The notes under the pieces are model-generated. The model was given only the letters and a program-made list of their open reading frames with translations, searched no databases and was not told the DNA's origin. A stretch of DNA of 64,000 nt from Quadrisphaera setariae. GTDB taxonomy: Bacteria > Actinomycetota > Actinomycetes > Actinomycetales > Quadrisphaeraceae. The stretch lies in contig NZ_VKAC01000005.1 of the NCBI RefSeq assembly GCF_008041935.1, positions 186,001 through 250,000 of the forward strand, in the 5' to 3' direction. The position numbers and the translations under genes are program-made. Positions 8,994 through 18,257 of this stretch are shown in pieces (position 1 is the stretch's first letter; each line of letters begins with the position of its first letter).

Positions 8994-9171
8994 AGGTCAT
9001 TCACCGCTCTTGGTGGAGTTCCGCCCGATCGGGTGGTGTGCTGGCGGGCACGGGTGCGCTGCGCGGTCTCGCACTGCGCCCAGCGCTACGTTGGCCCGTG
9101 ATCGACCGAGCAGGGGGGTGCTCGCTCGCCCACGGGCGCCAGGACGTCTGACACGGATGAGGAGGCACGCT

Positions 9172-10983
9172 GTGCGCGGCCACGGACACGCGATCCCGCG
9201 AGCACGACGGGGCGGGGTCTCCGCTCACACCGAGCACGTCGACGTCGTCGTCGTGGGGGGCGGTTCCGCGGGCAGCGTGGTGGCCGGCCGGCTGGTCGAG
9301 CGCGGCGCCGGGTCGGTGCTGGTGCTCGAGGCCGGAGCTCCCGTCCACCCGTGGGACGTCGAGGTGCGCATGCCGCTGGGCATGTACCGCGCCGTCGGCG
9401 ACCCCCGCTACGACTGGAAGTACACCAGCGAGGAGGAGCCCTGGCTCTTCCGCCGCAAGATCGTGCTGCCGCGCGGCAAGGTGCTGGGCGGCTCCAGCGC
9501 CATCAACGGCATGCTCTACCAGCGGGGTCACGCCGCCGACTACGACGGCTGGGCAGCCTTCACCGGTGAGCAGGGCTGGGACTACGCCCACCTGCTGCCC
9601 TACTTCCAGCGCGTCGAGGCGGCGCTGACGCCCGCGGCCGGCCCGAGCCGCGGCCGCGCCGGAGCGCACGTGCTCACGCCGGATCCCGCCGACAGCCCGC
9701 TGCACCAGGCGTTCTTCGAGGCCGCCCGCCAGGCGGGCCACCCGGTGGCCACCGACCCCAACGACGTGCAGGACGGCGTCGGCCGCTTCGAGAAGGCCGC
9801 CCACCGCGGTCGGCGCGTCACTGCCGCGGACGCCTACCTGACCCCCCACCTGCACGGACGCACCGGCCGCGGGGCGCTGCGCGTGCAGACCCGAGCGCTG
9901 GTCACCCGCGTCGTCGTCGAGGGTGGCCGCGCCGTCGGGGTGCGCTACCGCGTGCTCGACGCCTCGGGAGCCGCCGGCCCGGAGCAGGAGGTGCGCGCCG
10001 GTGAGGTGGTGCTCGCCGCGGGCGCCTTCGAGACCCCGAAGCTCCTGCAGCTGTCCGGCATCGGCGACCGGGACGAGCTCGCCGCGGCAGGTGTCGACGC
10101 CGTCCACCACCTCCCGGGCGTGGGCCGCGACCTGCAGGACCACCTGGGCGCCTTCGTCCAGCACCGCTGCAGCCAGCCCGTGAGCATGGCCAGCATCAAG
10201 CACAAGCCGAACCTCCTGGCGGCTGCGGCGCAGTGGGTGGCGCTGGGCACCGGGCCCGGGGCCAGCACCCACATCGAGGCCGGCGGCTTCCTGCGGACGA
10301 GCCCCGAGCAGGTGGTGCCCGAGGCGACGGTGTTCTTCTCCAGCCTGGTCTGGCCGGTGGCCGGCATGCCCGTGGTCGACGGCCACGGCTACCAGCTGTA
10401 CGCCTACCCCGGCCGCGTCACCTCCCGCGGCCGGGTCTCGCTGCGCTCGACCGACCCCTCGGCCGCGCCGGTCATCGTCAACAACTACCTGTCCACCGAG
10501 AGCGACCGGGAGGCGTGGGTGCGCGTGCTGCGCACCGTGCGCGACGTGCTGTCGCAGCCGGCCTTCGCACCGTACGACGGTGGCGAGGTGGTCCCCGGCA
10601 CGCACGTGGTGACCGACGAGGAGCTGCTGGCCTTCGTGCAGCGCACCGCCCGCACCGGTCTGCACCCCACCTCGACGGCCCGGATGGGCGTCGACGACGG
10701 CGCGGTGCTCGACCCCACCACGCTGCAGGTGCACGGGATCGAGGGCCTGCGGGTGGTGGACGCCTCCGCGATCCCGGTGATGCCCAACGGCAACAGCTAC
10801 GCGCCGGTCATGGTGCTGGCCGAGAAGGCCGCGGACCTCATCTCCGGCGCGACGCCCCCGGCGCCCGGTGACGTCCCGGCGGCGGCGCGCGCCCTGCCGG
10901 GCTCGCTGCCGGTCCTGCCGGAGGCCGCCCCGGTGCGTCCCGAGGTCAGCGGCGGACCGGCTGCGGGTCTCGCTCCCGCCTGA
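9172..10983 (+). CDS. GMC-family FAD oxidoreductase (choline-dehydrogenase-like)
   Basis: Flavin-dependent alcohol oxidation. The 603-residue protein has the ADP-binding VVVVGGGSAGSVVAGRL near residues 25-42 and GMC signature 1, RGKVLGGSSAINGM, at about 101-114. Signature 2 is GAFETPKLLQLSGIG. The catalytic His block HPTSTARMG lies near 497, and NGNSYAPVMVLAEKAADLI closes the FAD site. The substrate is not predictable; choline, polyethylene glycol and sugar alcohols are all used by the family. GTG 9172 was chosen because GAGGAGG precedes it by 6 bases; an ATG lies 15 bases upstream. The 3' end overlaps the convergent glycosyltransferase gene by 38 bases. Confidence 0.9.
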   Translation: MRGHGHAIPRARRGGVSAHTEHVDVVVVGGGSAGSVVAGRLVERGAGSVLVLEAGAPVHPWDVEVRMPLGMYRAVGDPRYDWKYTSEEEPWLFRRKIVLPRGKVLGGSSAINGMLYQRGHAADYDGWAAFTGEQGWDYAHLLPYFQRVEAALTPAAGPSRGRAGAHVLTPDPADSPLHQAFFEAARQAGHPVATDPNDVQDGVGRFEKAAHRGRRVTAADAYLTPHLHGRTGRGALRVQTRALVTRVVVEGGRAVGVRYRVLDASGAAGPEQEVRAGEVVLAAGAFETPKLLQLSGIGDRDELAAAGVDAVHHLPGVGRDLQDHLGAFVQHRCSQPVSMASIKHKPNLLAAAAQWVALGTGPGASTHIEAGGFLRTSPEQVVPEATVFFSSLVWPVAGMPVVDGHGYQLYAYPGRVTSRGRVSLRSTDPSAAPVIVNNYLSTESDREAWVRVLRTVRDVLSQPAFAPYDGGEVVPGTHVVTDEELLAFVQRTARTGLHPTSTARMGVDDGAVLDPTTLQVHGIEGLRVVDASAIPVMPNGNSYAPVMVLAEKAADLISGATPPAPGDVPAAARALPGSLPVLPEAAPVRPEVSGGPAAGLAPA

Positions 10984-12133
10984 CCGGCCCCACCAGGGGC
11001 GCCAGCTCGCGCGCCGCAGCGGCCACCCACCGCTGCGGCGCGAACTCCTCGGCGCGCCGTCGGCGCTGCTCGGCTGTGGCGCGCAGCCGCGACGGGTCCT
11101 CGGCGTGCGCGGCGAGGGCGCGGGCGAGCGCCTCGACGTCCTCCACCGGGACCAGCGCCCCCAGCTCGCCGTCGCGCAGCAGCTCCCTGGGGCCCGACGG
11201 GCAGTCGGTGGCCACCACGGGCGTGCCGTGGGCCATGGCCTCCAGCAGCACGAAGCTGCCCATCCCCTCGTACCGCGAGGACAGGACGAACAGCTCCGCG
11301 CCCGCGAGGGCCGCCTGCAGGTCCGTGCTGAAGCCCGGCAGGCGCACCGACCCGCCCAGCCCCAGCTGGTCGACGAGGGCCTCGAGGTGCTCCCGCTCGG
11401 CACCCTCGCCGAGCAGCAGCAGCCGCTGCGGGCGCACCGCGGGTGAGCTCTCCCGGGCCTGCGCCCAGGCCCTCAGGAGCACGTCGAAGCCCTTGGACGA
11501 CGACAGCCGCCCCGCGGCCACCACGAGCGGGCCGTCGTCGAGGGCCGAGGCCACGGCGTCGCCGGGAGGGCTCAGGGCGGCCCGGCGGACCGCCTCGACG
11601 TCGACGCCCACCGGGACCACGGCGGTGCGGGACTCGGGCAGCCCCGCGGCCACCACCGAGGGCACCAGCCCCGCCGAGACGCACAGCGCCAGGTCGCTGC
11701 GGCTGTGCACCCACCGCGTGAGGCGGTGCAGGCGCCGCGGCACCCACTCGTGCAGCGCCTGGGACAGCTGGCTCTGCACCACCACGGCGAACGGGCGGCC
11801 CGCCAGGCGGGCCGCCAGCCACGCGGACAGGAAGCCGTAGCCGATCTCGCTGCCCGACACCACGACGTCGCAGCGGCGCGCCTCGCGGACCAGCCGCACG
11901 AGCCCCGGCAGCAGCGTCCAGCGCAGCTGGCGGGGCCGCGAGGACCCGTGCACCACGTCCACGGACGGGGCGGGCACGAGCACCGGGTGACCGGGCGGGG
12001 TGCGCTGGAGCACGAACAGCCGGGCGGGCAGACCCTCGCCGGGGAGGCGGCGCACCAGCTCGTGGGTGACGCGCACGCCGCCGCTCTCCTCCAGGTGCGC
12101 CTCCACGAGGAGCACCGCCGTCCGACGGCTCAT
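10946..12133 (-). CDS. GT4 family glycosyltransferase
   Basis: Retaining GT-B glycosyltransferase of 395 residues, probably using a nucleotide-sugar donor on a lipid-linked or protein acceptor. The C-terminal donor domain shows VVAAGRLSSSKGFDVLLRAW, RLLLLGEGAEREHLEAL and SRYEGMGSFVLLEAMAHGTPVVATDCPSGPREL (the EX7E region). The start overlaps the stop of the upstream amidohydrolase gene (ATGA), so the two are co-transcribed. Its closest relative in the window is the GT4 at 23847: both share a SEIG(Y/P)G motif and a (L/H)EWVP motif. The stop lies inside the convergent GMC gene. Confidence 0.9.
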   Translation of the reverse strand: MSRRTAVLLVEAHLEESGGVRVTHELVRRLPGEGLPARLFVLQRTPPGHPVLVPAPSVDVVHGSSRPRQLRWTLLPGLVRLVREARRCDVVVSGSEIGYGFLSAWLAARLAGRPFAVVVQSQLSQALHEWVPRRLHRLTRWVHSRSDLALCVSAGLVPSVVAAGLPESRTAVVPVGVDVEAVRRAALSPPGDAVASALDDGPLVVAAGRLSSSKGFDVLLRAWAQARESSPAVRPQRLLLLGEGAEREHLEALVDQLGLGGSVRLPGFSTDLQAALAGAELFVLSSRYEGMGSFVLLEAMAHGTPVVATDCPSGPRELLRDGELGALVPVEDVEALARALAAHAEDPSRLRATAEQRRRRAEEFAPQRWVAAAARELAPLVGPVRRERDPQPVRR

Positions 12134-13350
12134 CGGCCCAGCGCCGGGACCCACGCCCGCGCCGCCCCCGCGTACGCGGCGCGCAGCGCCTGCTCGTCCG
12201 CGGCGCGCAGGTCCAGGCCCGAGACCGCCCAGCGGCCCTGCGGCGGGACCGGCGCCGGGGAGTAGGGGAAGTGCTCGTCGTCGGTCTCGAGCAGGCGGAA
12301 CCACGTGCGGACCTCCTCCACGTCGAACCCGAACGAGTCGCTGCCCCACAGCACCCGGCCCGCGTGGCGGCGCAGCAGCCGCGCCGCGGCGCGCGGCTGG
12401 CGGCCCAGCTCGGCCAGCCGCCCGGACAGGTCCACGGCGAGGTTCGGGTGGGCGTCGAGCAGGGCTGAGGCGGCCGCGAGGTCCTCCGCGGAGCTGGCCA
12501 GGTGGGCGGCGATGAAGCGCGTGCCCGAGTGCGCCCCCACCAGGGCGTCCAGGGCCCGCAGGAGGCGGGCGTGGCTCGGCGCCCCCGTGCCGTGCAGGGC
12601 CCAGTCCGGGTGGGCCAGCAGCTCCTCCAACCGCTCGTTGTGCCGGTCGACGGGGTCGAAGAAGGCCACCGGGTCCGCCACGTGCACCAGGACGGGCAGG
12701 CCCAGCTGCCCGGCGCGCTCCCACAGCGGCGCGAGGCGCTCGTCGTCGGGGAGCACCCGGGCGCCGGAGCCGTCGCGCAGGGACAGGCCGAGGTCCTTCC
12801 AGACCTTCAGGCCCGCGGCCCCGGCGGCGGCCCCGGCCTCGAGCTGCGCGACCAGCCGGGCACCGGCCCGGGCCGGCTCGGCCAGGGCGGCGGCGAGGTC
12901 GACGTGGCAGAAGGTGGCGAACCGGCCTGGGTGGGCGCGGTCGTACCTGTCGAGGTTGGCCTCCAGCTCGGCGCCCCAGCGGCCGTCGAGGTTCACCACG
13001 GCCTCCACGCCGGTGGCGTCCATGGACGCGAGCAGCGCGCGCACGTCGGGCGCCATCCACCGCGCGCCGTCGTTGAGCCACAGCCCCAGGTGGTTGTGTG
13101 CGTCCACGGCCGGACAGGCGGCGCGCTCCACCCGCTGCTCGGGCACCCGCAGGGCGGAGCGGGGCGCGTAGCGGCCCAGGGGCACGGCCGCCAGGCGGGC
13201 TCTCGCGCGCAGCGCGGAGGCGGTGCGCAGCGCGCGGCGCCCGCCGCGGCGGGCGAGGGCGCCCCAGCCGGTCGGGTCGACGGAGGGGGGCGGCGCGGAC
13301 GGGGCGGCGCTGCCACGCCCCTGCCCGGGCTGGTGCTCGGCGGGACGCAT
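12130..13350 (-). CDS. Amidohydrolase-2 family metal-dependent hydrolase
   Basis: A 406-residue TIM-barrel hydrolase/decarboxylase. The metal-binding DAHNHLG (HxH) is near residue 83, HVADP near 221, a conserved His in FIAAHLAS near 285, and the terminal metal-binding Asp in LWGSDSFGFD near 335. The N-terminal 75 residues are Arg/Ala-rich and likely disordered. It is the first gene of a two-gene operon with the GT4 at 10946, suggesting action on a sugar or aromatic substrate, but nothing identifies it. ATG 13350 chosen; a GTG at 13419 is possible. A 156-base gap separates it from the divergent mfd. Confidence 0.82.
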   Translation of the reverse strand: MRPAEHQPGQGRGSAAPSAPPPSVDPTGWGALARRGGRRALRTASALRARARLAAVPLGRYAPRSALRVPEQRVERAACPAVDAHNHLGLWLNDGARWMAPDVRALLASMDATGVEAVVNLDGRWGAELEANLDRYDRAHPGRFATFCHVDLAAALAEPARAGARLVAQLEAGAAAGAAGLKVWKDLGLSLRDGSGARVLPDDERLAPLWERAGQLGLPVLVHVADPVAFFDPVDRHNERLEELLAHPDWALHGTGAPSHARLLRALDALVGAHSGTRFIAAHLASSAEDLAAASALLDAHPNLAVDLSGRLAELGRQPRAAARLLRRHAGRVLWGSDSFGFDVEEVRTWFRLLETDDEHFPYSPAPVPPQGRWAVSGLDLRAADEQALRAAYAGAARAWVPALGR

Positions 13351-13492
13351 CGCCTCGAACCTACCTGCGGAGCCCCTGTGCGTCCGCCGGAGGGAAGCGG
13401 AGGCAGTGGTGAGCCCCACAGGACCTGCGCCCGGCCCGCGACCGGCGCGGGGCGGGAGGCGGCGGCTGTCGGCAGGTGTCAGCGCCGCGACC

Positions 13493-13498
13493 TACCCT
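13493..13498 (+). promoter_or_regulatory. -10 box (TACCCT) for leaderless mfd
   Basis: TACCCT ends 8 bases before GTG 13507 and there is no ribosome-binding site. Transcription would begin at the start codon. TGTCGG at 13467 is a weak -35 candidate. Confidence 0.45.
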
Positions 13499-13506
13499 GG
13501 GTGCTC

Positions 13507-16500
13507 GTGCCGCTGACTGGGATCGTCTCCGCCCTGCTGCCCGACCGCGGGTTCTCCCTCGCCGTCGCGAACGCCCGCTCCGGCGACGTCCCGCTGCTCG
13601 ACGCCGCCGTCCCGGCCGGCGTCCGCCCCGCGCTGCTCGCGGCCCTCGCCGGGCCGCAGGAGAGCGGCGGTGCCGGGCGCACCGTGCTCGCCGTGACCGC
13701 CACCGGCCGCCAGTGCGAGGACCTGGCCGCCGCGCTGCGCTGCTTCCTGGAACCGACGTCGGTGGTGGAGTTCCCCAGCTGGGAGACGCTGCCGCACGAG
13801 CGCCTCTCGCCGCGCTCGGACACGGTGGGCCGCCGCCTCGCCGTCCTGCGCCGGCTCGCCCACCCGGGTTCGCTGGGCGGCGAGGACGGGCCGGTCCGCG
13901 TGGTCGTCGCCCCTGTCCGGGCGGTGCTGCAGCCGCTGGTGGCGGGCCTGGGGGACCTGCGCCCGGTGCAGCTGCGCGCGGGCGACGTGGTGGACCTGGA
14001 GCAGGTGGTGGCCGACCTCGCCGCCGCGGCGTACACCCGCACCGAGATGGTGGAGCGCCGCGGTGACGTCGCCGTGCGCGGCGGCATCCTCGACGTCTTC
14101 CCGCCGACGTCGGACCACCCCCTGCGGGTCGAGCTCTTCGGCGACGAGGTGGAGGAGGTCCGCGCCTTCTCCGTGGCCGACCAGCGCTCCCTGGAGGTGG
14201 TGCCCGAGGGCCTGTGGGCGCCGCCGTGCCGCGAGCTGCTGCTCACCGACGAGGTCCGCCGCCGCGCGGCGGCGCTCAAGGAGCAGCTCCCGGGCGCGGC
14301 GGAGATGCTCGACAAGATCGCCGGCGGCGTCGCGGTGGAGGGCATGGAGTCGCTGGCCCCCGCCCTCGTCGACGGCATGCAGCCCCTCCTGGACGTGCTG
14401 CCCGCCGGCACGCACGTCGTCGTCCTCGACCCCGAGCGGGTCCGCAGCCGCGCCCACGACCTCGTGGCCACCTCCGAGGAGTTCCTCGCCGCGGCCTGGG
14501 CCAACGCGGCCTCCGGCGGGCAGGTGCCCGTCGACCTGGGGCTGGACCGGGCCAGCTACACCACCTTCGCGGCCACCCGCGCTCACGCGCTGACCACCGG
14601 CCGCCCCTGGTGGTCGCTGAGCTCGTTCACCGCCGACGAGGAGACCGCCACCTTCGACGGCGGGGACAGCGCCGTCGTGGTCACCGTCGGGGCCCGTGAG
14701 GTGGAGGGCTACGCCGGCGACGTGCCGCGGGCCCTGGCCGACCTGCGCGGCCTCGTCAGCGACGGGTGGCGCCTGGTGGCCACCGCTGCCGGCCACGGCT
14801 CGGCGGACCGCCTCGCCGAGGTGCTGCGCGACGCCGACGTGCCCGCCGCCCGCGCGGACGAGGTCGACGAGGTGCCCGATCCCAGCGTGGTGCGGGTGAC
14901 CACGGCGAGCCTGGGCCACGGGTTCGTGGCTCCCGGCCTCAAGCTCGCGGTGCTCACCGAGGCCGACGTGCTGGGCACGTCGGGGCCGATGTCGGCGAAG
15001 GACGCCAAGCGGATGCCCTCGCGGCAGCGGCGCAACGCCGTCGACCCGCTGCAGCTCAAGACCGGCGACTTCGTGGTGCACGAGCAGCACGGGGTGGGCC
15101 GCTACGTGGAGATGGTGCAGCGCACGCTGCAGGGCGCCACCCGCGAGTACCTCGTCATCGAGTACGCCCCCTCCAAGCGGGGTCAGCCGGGCGACCGCCT
15201 GTTCGTGCCCACCGACACCCTCGACCAGGTCACCCGGTACGTGGGTGGCGAGGCCCCAGCGCTGAACAAGATGGGCGGCGCCGACTGGGCCAAGACCAAG
15301 GGGCGGGCGCGCAAGGCGGTCAAGGAGATCGCCGGTGACCTCATCAAGCTCTACAGCGCCCGGATGGCCACCAAGGGGCACTCCTTCGCCGGCGACACGC
15401 CCTGGCAGCGCGAGCTGGAGGACGCCTTCCCCTTCGTGGAGACGCCCGACCAGCTGGTGACCATCGACGAGGTCAAGGCCGACATGGAGCGCGTCGTGCC
15501 CATGGACCGCCTGATCTGCGGTGACGTCGGCTACGGCAAGACCGAGATCGCCGTGCGCGCGGCCTTCAAGGCCGTGCAGGACGGCAAGCAGGTGATGGTG
15601 CTCGTGCCCACCACGCTGCTCGTGCAGCAGCACCTGGAGACCTTCTCCGAGCGCTTCGCCCCGTTCCCCGTCACCGTCCGGGCCCTGAGCCGCTTCGTGT
15701 CGCCCAAGGAGTCCGAGGCGGTCAAGGCCGGCCTGGCGGACGGCACCGTCGACGTGGTCATCGGCACCCACCGCCTCCTCGGCGGGGAGTACCGCGCCAA
15801 GGACCTCGGCCTGGTCATCATCGACGAGGAGCAGCGCTTCGGCGTGGAGCACAAGGAGCTCCTCAAGACGCTGCGCACCAACGTGGACGTGCTCGCGATG
15901 AGCGCCACCCCCATCCCGCGCACGCTGGAGATGGCCGTCACCGGCATCCGCGAGATGTCGACGCTGGCCACCCCGCCGGAGGAGCGCCACCCGGTGCTCA
16001 CCTACGTGGGGCCCTACGAGGAGAAGCAGGTGGCCGCCGCGATCCGGCGCGAGCTGCTGCGCGAGGGCCAGGTCTTCTACGTGCACAACAAGGTCGAGTC
16101 GATCGACAGGGCGGCGGCGCGCCTGGCCGAGCTCGTCCCCGAGGCCCGCATCGCCACGGCGCACGGGAAGATGCCCGAGCACCGCCTCGAGGAGGTCATC
16201 GTCGACTTCTGGGAGAAGCGCTCCGACGTGCTCGTGTGCACCACGATCGTCGAGACCGGCCTGGACATCTCCAACGCCAACACGCTCATCCTCGAGCGGG
16301 CCGACCTGCTGGGCCTGAGCCAGCTCCACCAGCTGCGAGGCCGCGTGGGCCGCGGCCGCGAGCGCGCCTACGCGTACTTCATGTACCCGGGGGAGAAGCC
16401 GCTCACGGAGACCGCGCACGACAGGCTGGCCACCATCGCGTCCCACACCGACCTCGGTGCCGGCATGCAGGTGGCCATGAAGGACCTCGAGATCCGCGGG

Positions 16501-17112
16501 GCGGGCAACCTGCTGGGCGGGGAGCAGTCCGGGCACATCGCGGGAGTCGGCTTCGACCTGTACGTGCGGCTCGTCGGCGAGGCCGTGGCGGAGTACCGCG
16601 ACGGTCCGAAGGAGGAAGGGCTGCCCGAGGCGAAGATCGAGCTCCCGGTCGACGGGCTGCTCCCGCACGACTACGTGCCGCACGAGCGGCTGCGCCTGGA
16701 GGCCTACCGCAAGCTCGCGGCGGCCACCTCCGACGACGACGTCGCCGCCGTGCGCGCCGAGCTGGTCGACAGGTACGGCGAGCCGACCGAGCAGGTGGAG
16801 AACCTGCTGGCCGTGGCGCGCTTCCGGGTGCGCGCCCGGGCCTCGGGGGTCAGCGAGGTGTCGCTGCAGGGCCGGAACATCAGGTTCGCGCCGGTGGAGC
16901 TGCGGGAGAGCCAGGAGCTGCGGGTGCGGCGGCTCTACCCGGGCACGCTGGTGAAGCCGGCCCTGCGCACGGTGCTGGTGCCGCAGCCGATGACGGCGCG
17001 CGTGGGCGGGCAGCCGCTGCGCGACCGGGCGGTGCTGGAGTGGGCCACGGCCCTGCTCGACGCGGTGCTCCCGGCGGAGCAGCCGGTGGGGGCCGGCGCC
17101 GCCAGCAGCTGA
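13507..17112 (+). CDS. mfd: Transcription-repair coupling factor
   Basis: Mfd removes stalled RNA polymerase from damaged DNA and recruits UvrA. The 1201-residue length is normal. An N-terminal UvrB-homology part (FLEPTSVVEFPSWETLPHERLSP) comes first. The RNA-polymerase-interaction domain begins around LKTGDFVVHEQHGVGRYVEM. The RecG-like translocase has Walker A GDVGYGKTEIAVRAAF near 672 and box II IIDEEQRFGVEHKE near 772. Also present: MSATPIPRTLEMA, VCTTIVETGLDI and LHQLRGRVGRGRERAYAYF, then the C-terminal domain. A GTG 6 bases upstream is possible. In actinobacteria mfd lies between pth and eno, as here, though far more DNA than usual separates them. No mazG follows it. Confidence 0.98.
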   Translation: MPLTGIVSALLPDRGFSLAVANARSGDVPLLDAAVPAGVRPALLAALAGPQESGGAGRTVLAVTATGRQCEDLAAALRCFLEPTSVVEFPSWETLPHERLSPRSDTVGRRLAVLRRLAHPGSLGGEDGPVRVVVAPVRAVLQPLVAGLGDLRPVQLRAGDVVDLEQVVADLAAAAYTRTEMVERRGDVAVRGGILDVFPPTSDHPLRVELFGDEVEEVRAFSVADQRSLEVVPEGLWAPPCRELLLTDEVRRRAAALKEQLPGAAEMLDKIAGGVAVEGMESLAPALVDGMQPLLDVLPAGTHVVVLDPERVRSRAHDLVATSEEFLAAAWANAASGGQVPVDLGLDRASYTTFAATRAHALTTGRPWWSLSSFTADEETATFDGGDSAVVVTVGAREVEGYAGDVPRALADLRGLVSDGWRLVATAAGHGSADRLAEVLRDADVPAARADEVDEVPDPSVVRVTTASLGHGFVAPGLKLAVLTEADVLGTSGPMSAKDAKRMPSRQRRNAVDPLQLKTGDFVVHEQHGVGRYVEMVQRTLQGATREYLVIEYAPSKRGQPGDRLFVPTDTLDQVTRYVGGEAPALNKMGGADWAKTKGRARKAVKEIAGDLIKLYSARMATKGHSFAGDTPWQRELEDAFPFVETPDQLVTIDEVKADMERVVPMDRLICGDVGYGKTEIAVRAAFKAVQDGKQVMVLVPTTLLVQQHLETFSERFAPFPVTVRALSRFVSPKESEAVKAGLADGTVDVVIGTHRLLGGEYRAKDLGLVIIDEEQRFGVEHKELLKTLRTNVDVLAMSATPIPRTLEMAVTGIREMSTLATPPEERHPVLTYVGPYEEKQVAAAIRRELLREGQVFYVHNKVESIDRAAARLAELVPEARIATAHGKMPEHRLEEVIVDFWEKRSDVLVCTTIVETGLDISNANTLILERADLLGLSQLHQLRGRVGRGRERAYAYFMYPGEKPLTETAHDRLATIASHTDLGAGMQVAMKDLEIRGAGNLLGGEQSGHIAGVGFDLYVRLVGEAVAEYRDGPKEEGLPEAKIELPVDGLLPHDYVPHERLRLEAYRKLAAATSDDDVAAVRAELVDRYGEPTEQVENLLAVARFRVRARASGVSEVSLQGRNIRFAPVELRESQELRVRRLYPGTLVKPALRTVLVPQPMTARVGGQPLRDRAVLEWATALLDAVLPAEQPVGAGAASS

Positions 17113-17120
17113 CCGCGCGC

Positions 17121-17167
17121 GCACGGGCGGGCGGGTGGCGGCGAGGCCGCCACCCGTTCGCCCGTGC
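17121..17167 (+). terminator. Two-part hairpin after mfd
   Basis: An 11-bp perfect inner stem (17132-17142 with 17146-17156, GAG loop) sits inside a 9-bp perfect outer stem (17121-17129 with 17159-17167), separated by a 2-by-2 internal bulge. It lies 8 bases after the mfd stop. Confidence 0.75.
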
Positions 17168-17206
17168 CCTGGCCTGCGGGTTTGCCTGGCCGTCATGTGA
17201 CCGGGT

Positions 17207-17212
17207 GAGGAT
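17207..17212 (+). promoter_or_regulatory. -10 box (GAGGAT) of a leaderless start shared with ppx
   Basis: GAGGATGGGCGC runs directly into GTG 17219 with no ribosome-binding site. The same 17 bases, through GTGGA, occur at the ppx start (56258). Confidence 0.5.
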
Positions 17213-17218
17213 GGGCGC

Positions 17219-18070
17219 GTGGATCACCTCGTGTACATCAGCTTCGGCCAGGGGCGCCACGTCGACGAAGTGCGCTTCTCGGTGCAGACGGCGGCCCGCC
17301 ACCTGGAGACCTCCGGGGGCCGCCGGTGGCAGATCGACGTGTGGACCGACACCCCTCGGCTGTGGAAGGACCTCCCCGTCGAGGTGGTCGAGGTGGCCCC
17401 CGAGCAGGTGGACGCCTGGATGGGCCCGCACCGCTACGTGTGGCGCTCCAAGATCGAGGTGCTGCGCGCAGCGCTCGAGCGCTCCGAGGGGGGACGCTGC
17501 CTCTACGTGGACGGCGACACCTGGTGGCGTCGCTCGCCGTCGGTGGTCTTCGACCGCATCGGCCCGGGCCGCAGCGTCATGCACCTGCGGGAGGGGCGCC
17601 CGCCGGCCCCGGAGGTCGCCGCGCTGGAGCACGTGCTCCAGCGGTACCAGCCCGTCGACACCTCCGGCCGGGCGTGGGTGTTCCCGCCGGACCGCGACTC
17701 CTGGAACGCCGGTGTCATCGGGCTCGACCCGGCCGACGCCGTGGTCTGCGCGGAGGTCGCGCTCCTGACCGACCAGCTGCTGGAGCACGGCTTCGGCGAC
17801 CACTCCCACACCTCCGAGCAGCTGGCGTTCGCGGTGGGCCTGGCCGCGCGCACCACGGTGTCCGAGTCCCGCGACGCGGTCGTCCACTACTGGCCCTCGG
17901 AGATGCGCGAGCCGTTCGGCGCCGCGCTCGCGGAGGCGAGGGCGGCCGACGGGGTCGACCAGGACGTGCTCTTCACGCGCCTGTGGGACCAGCGTCCCCG
18001 CCCGTCGGCGCAGCGCGCCGCCAAGGACACCGCCAAGCGCCTGCTGCGGCGGGTGGGCGTGCGCCGCTGA
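17219..18070 (+). CDS. Putative GT-A (GT8-like) sugar transferase
   Basis: A 283-residue cytoplasmic protein beginning MDHLVYISFGQGRHVDEVRFSV. It has a DxD-type motif in LYVDGDTWWRRSP (about residues 94-106), followed by a DSWNAGVIGLDP block and a late HYWPSEMREPF. That order (DxD, then an N-A-G-hydrophobic-G block, then a conserved His) resembles GT8-like or related nucleotide-diphospho-sugar transferases. Donor and acceptor are unknown. It opens the polysaccharide island directly after the mfd terminator. GTG start chosen for the leaderless promoter. The fold is an inference. Confidence 0.65.
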   Translation: MDHLVYISFGQGRHVDEVRFSVQTAARHLETSGGRRWQIDVWTDTPRLWKDLPVEVVEVAPEQVDAWMGPHRYVWRSKIEVLRAALERSEGGRCLYVDGDTWWRRSPSVVFDRIGPGRSVMHLREGRPPAPEVAALEHVLQRYQPVDTSGRAWVFPPDRDSWNAGVIGLDPADAVVCAEVALLTDQLLEHGFGDHSHTSEQLAFAVGLAARTTVSESRDAVVHYWPSEMREPFGAALAEARAADGVDQDVLFTRLWDQRPRPSAQRAAKDTAKRLLRRVGVRR

Positions 18071-18257
18071 CCCCACCGTCCTCGTGGTGAGTCGTCGTCA
18101 CCCTCCGTGCACGACAGCCGCTCGCCCGGGTGAGGCCACGGCGTCCCGCGGAGCACCGAGCCACTCCCTGTTCACCTGACGGCCCCGCAGCGGTCACCAT
18201 GGCCGCTGCGGGGGGTCCAGAGGGGCGCCCTCCGCCGGAGCGAGGGGGGCGGTCCGC

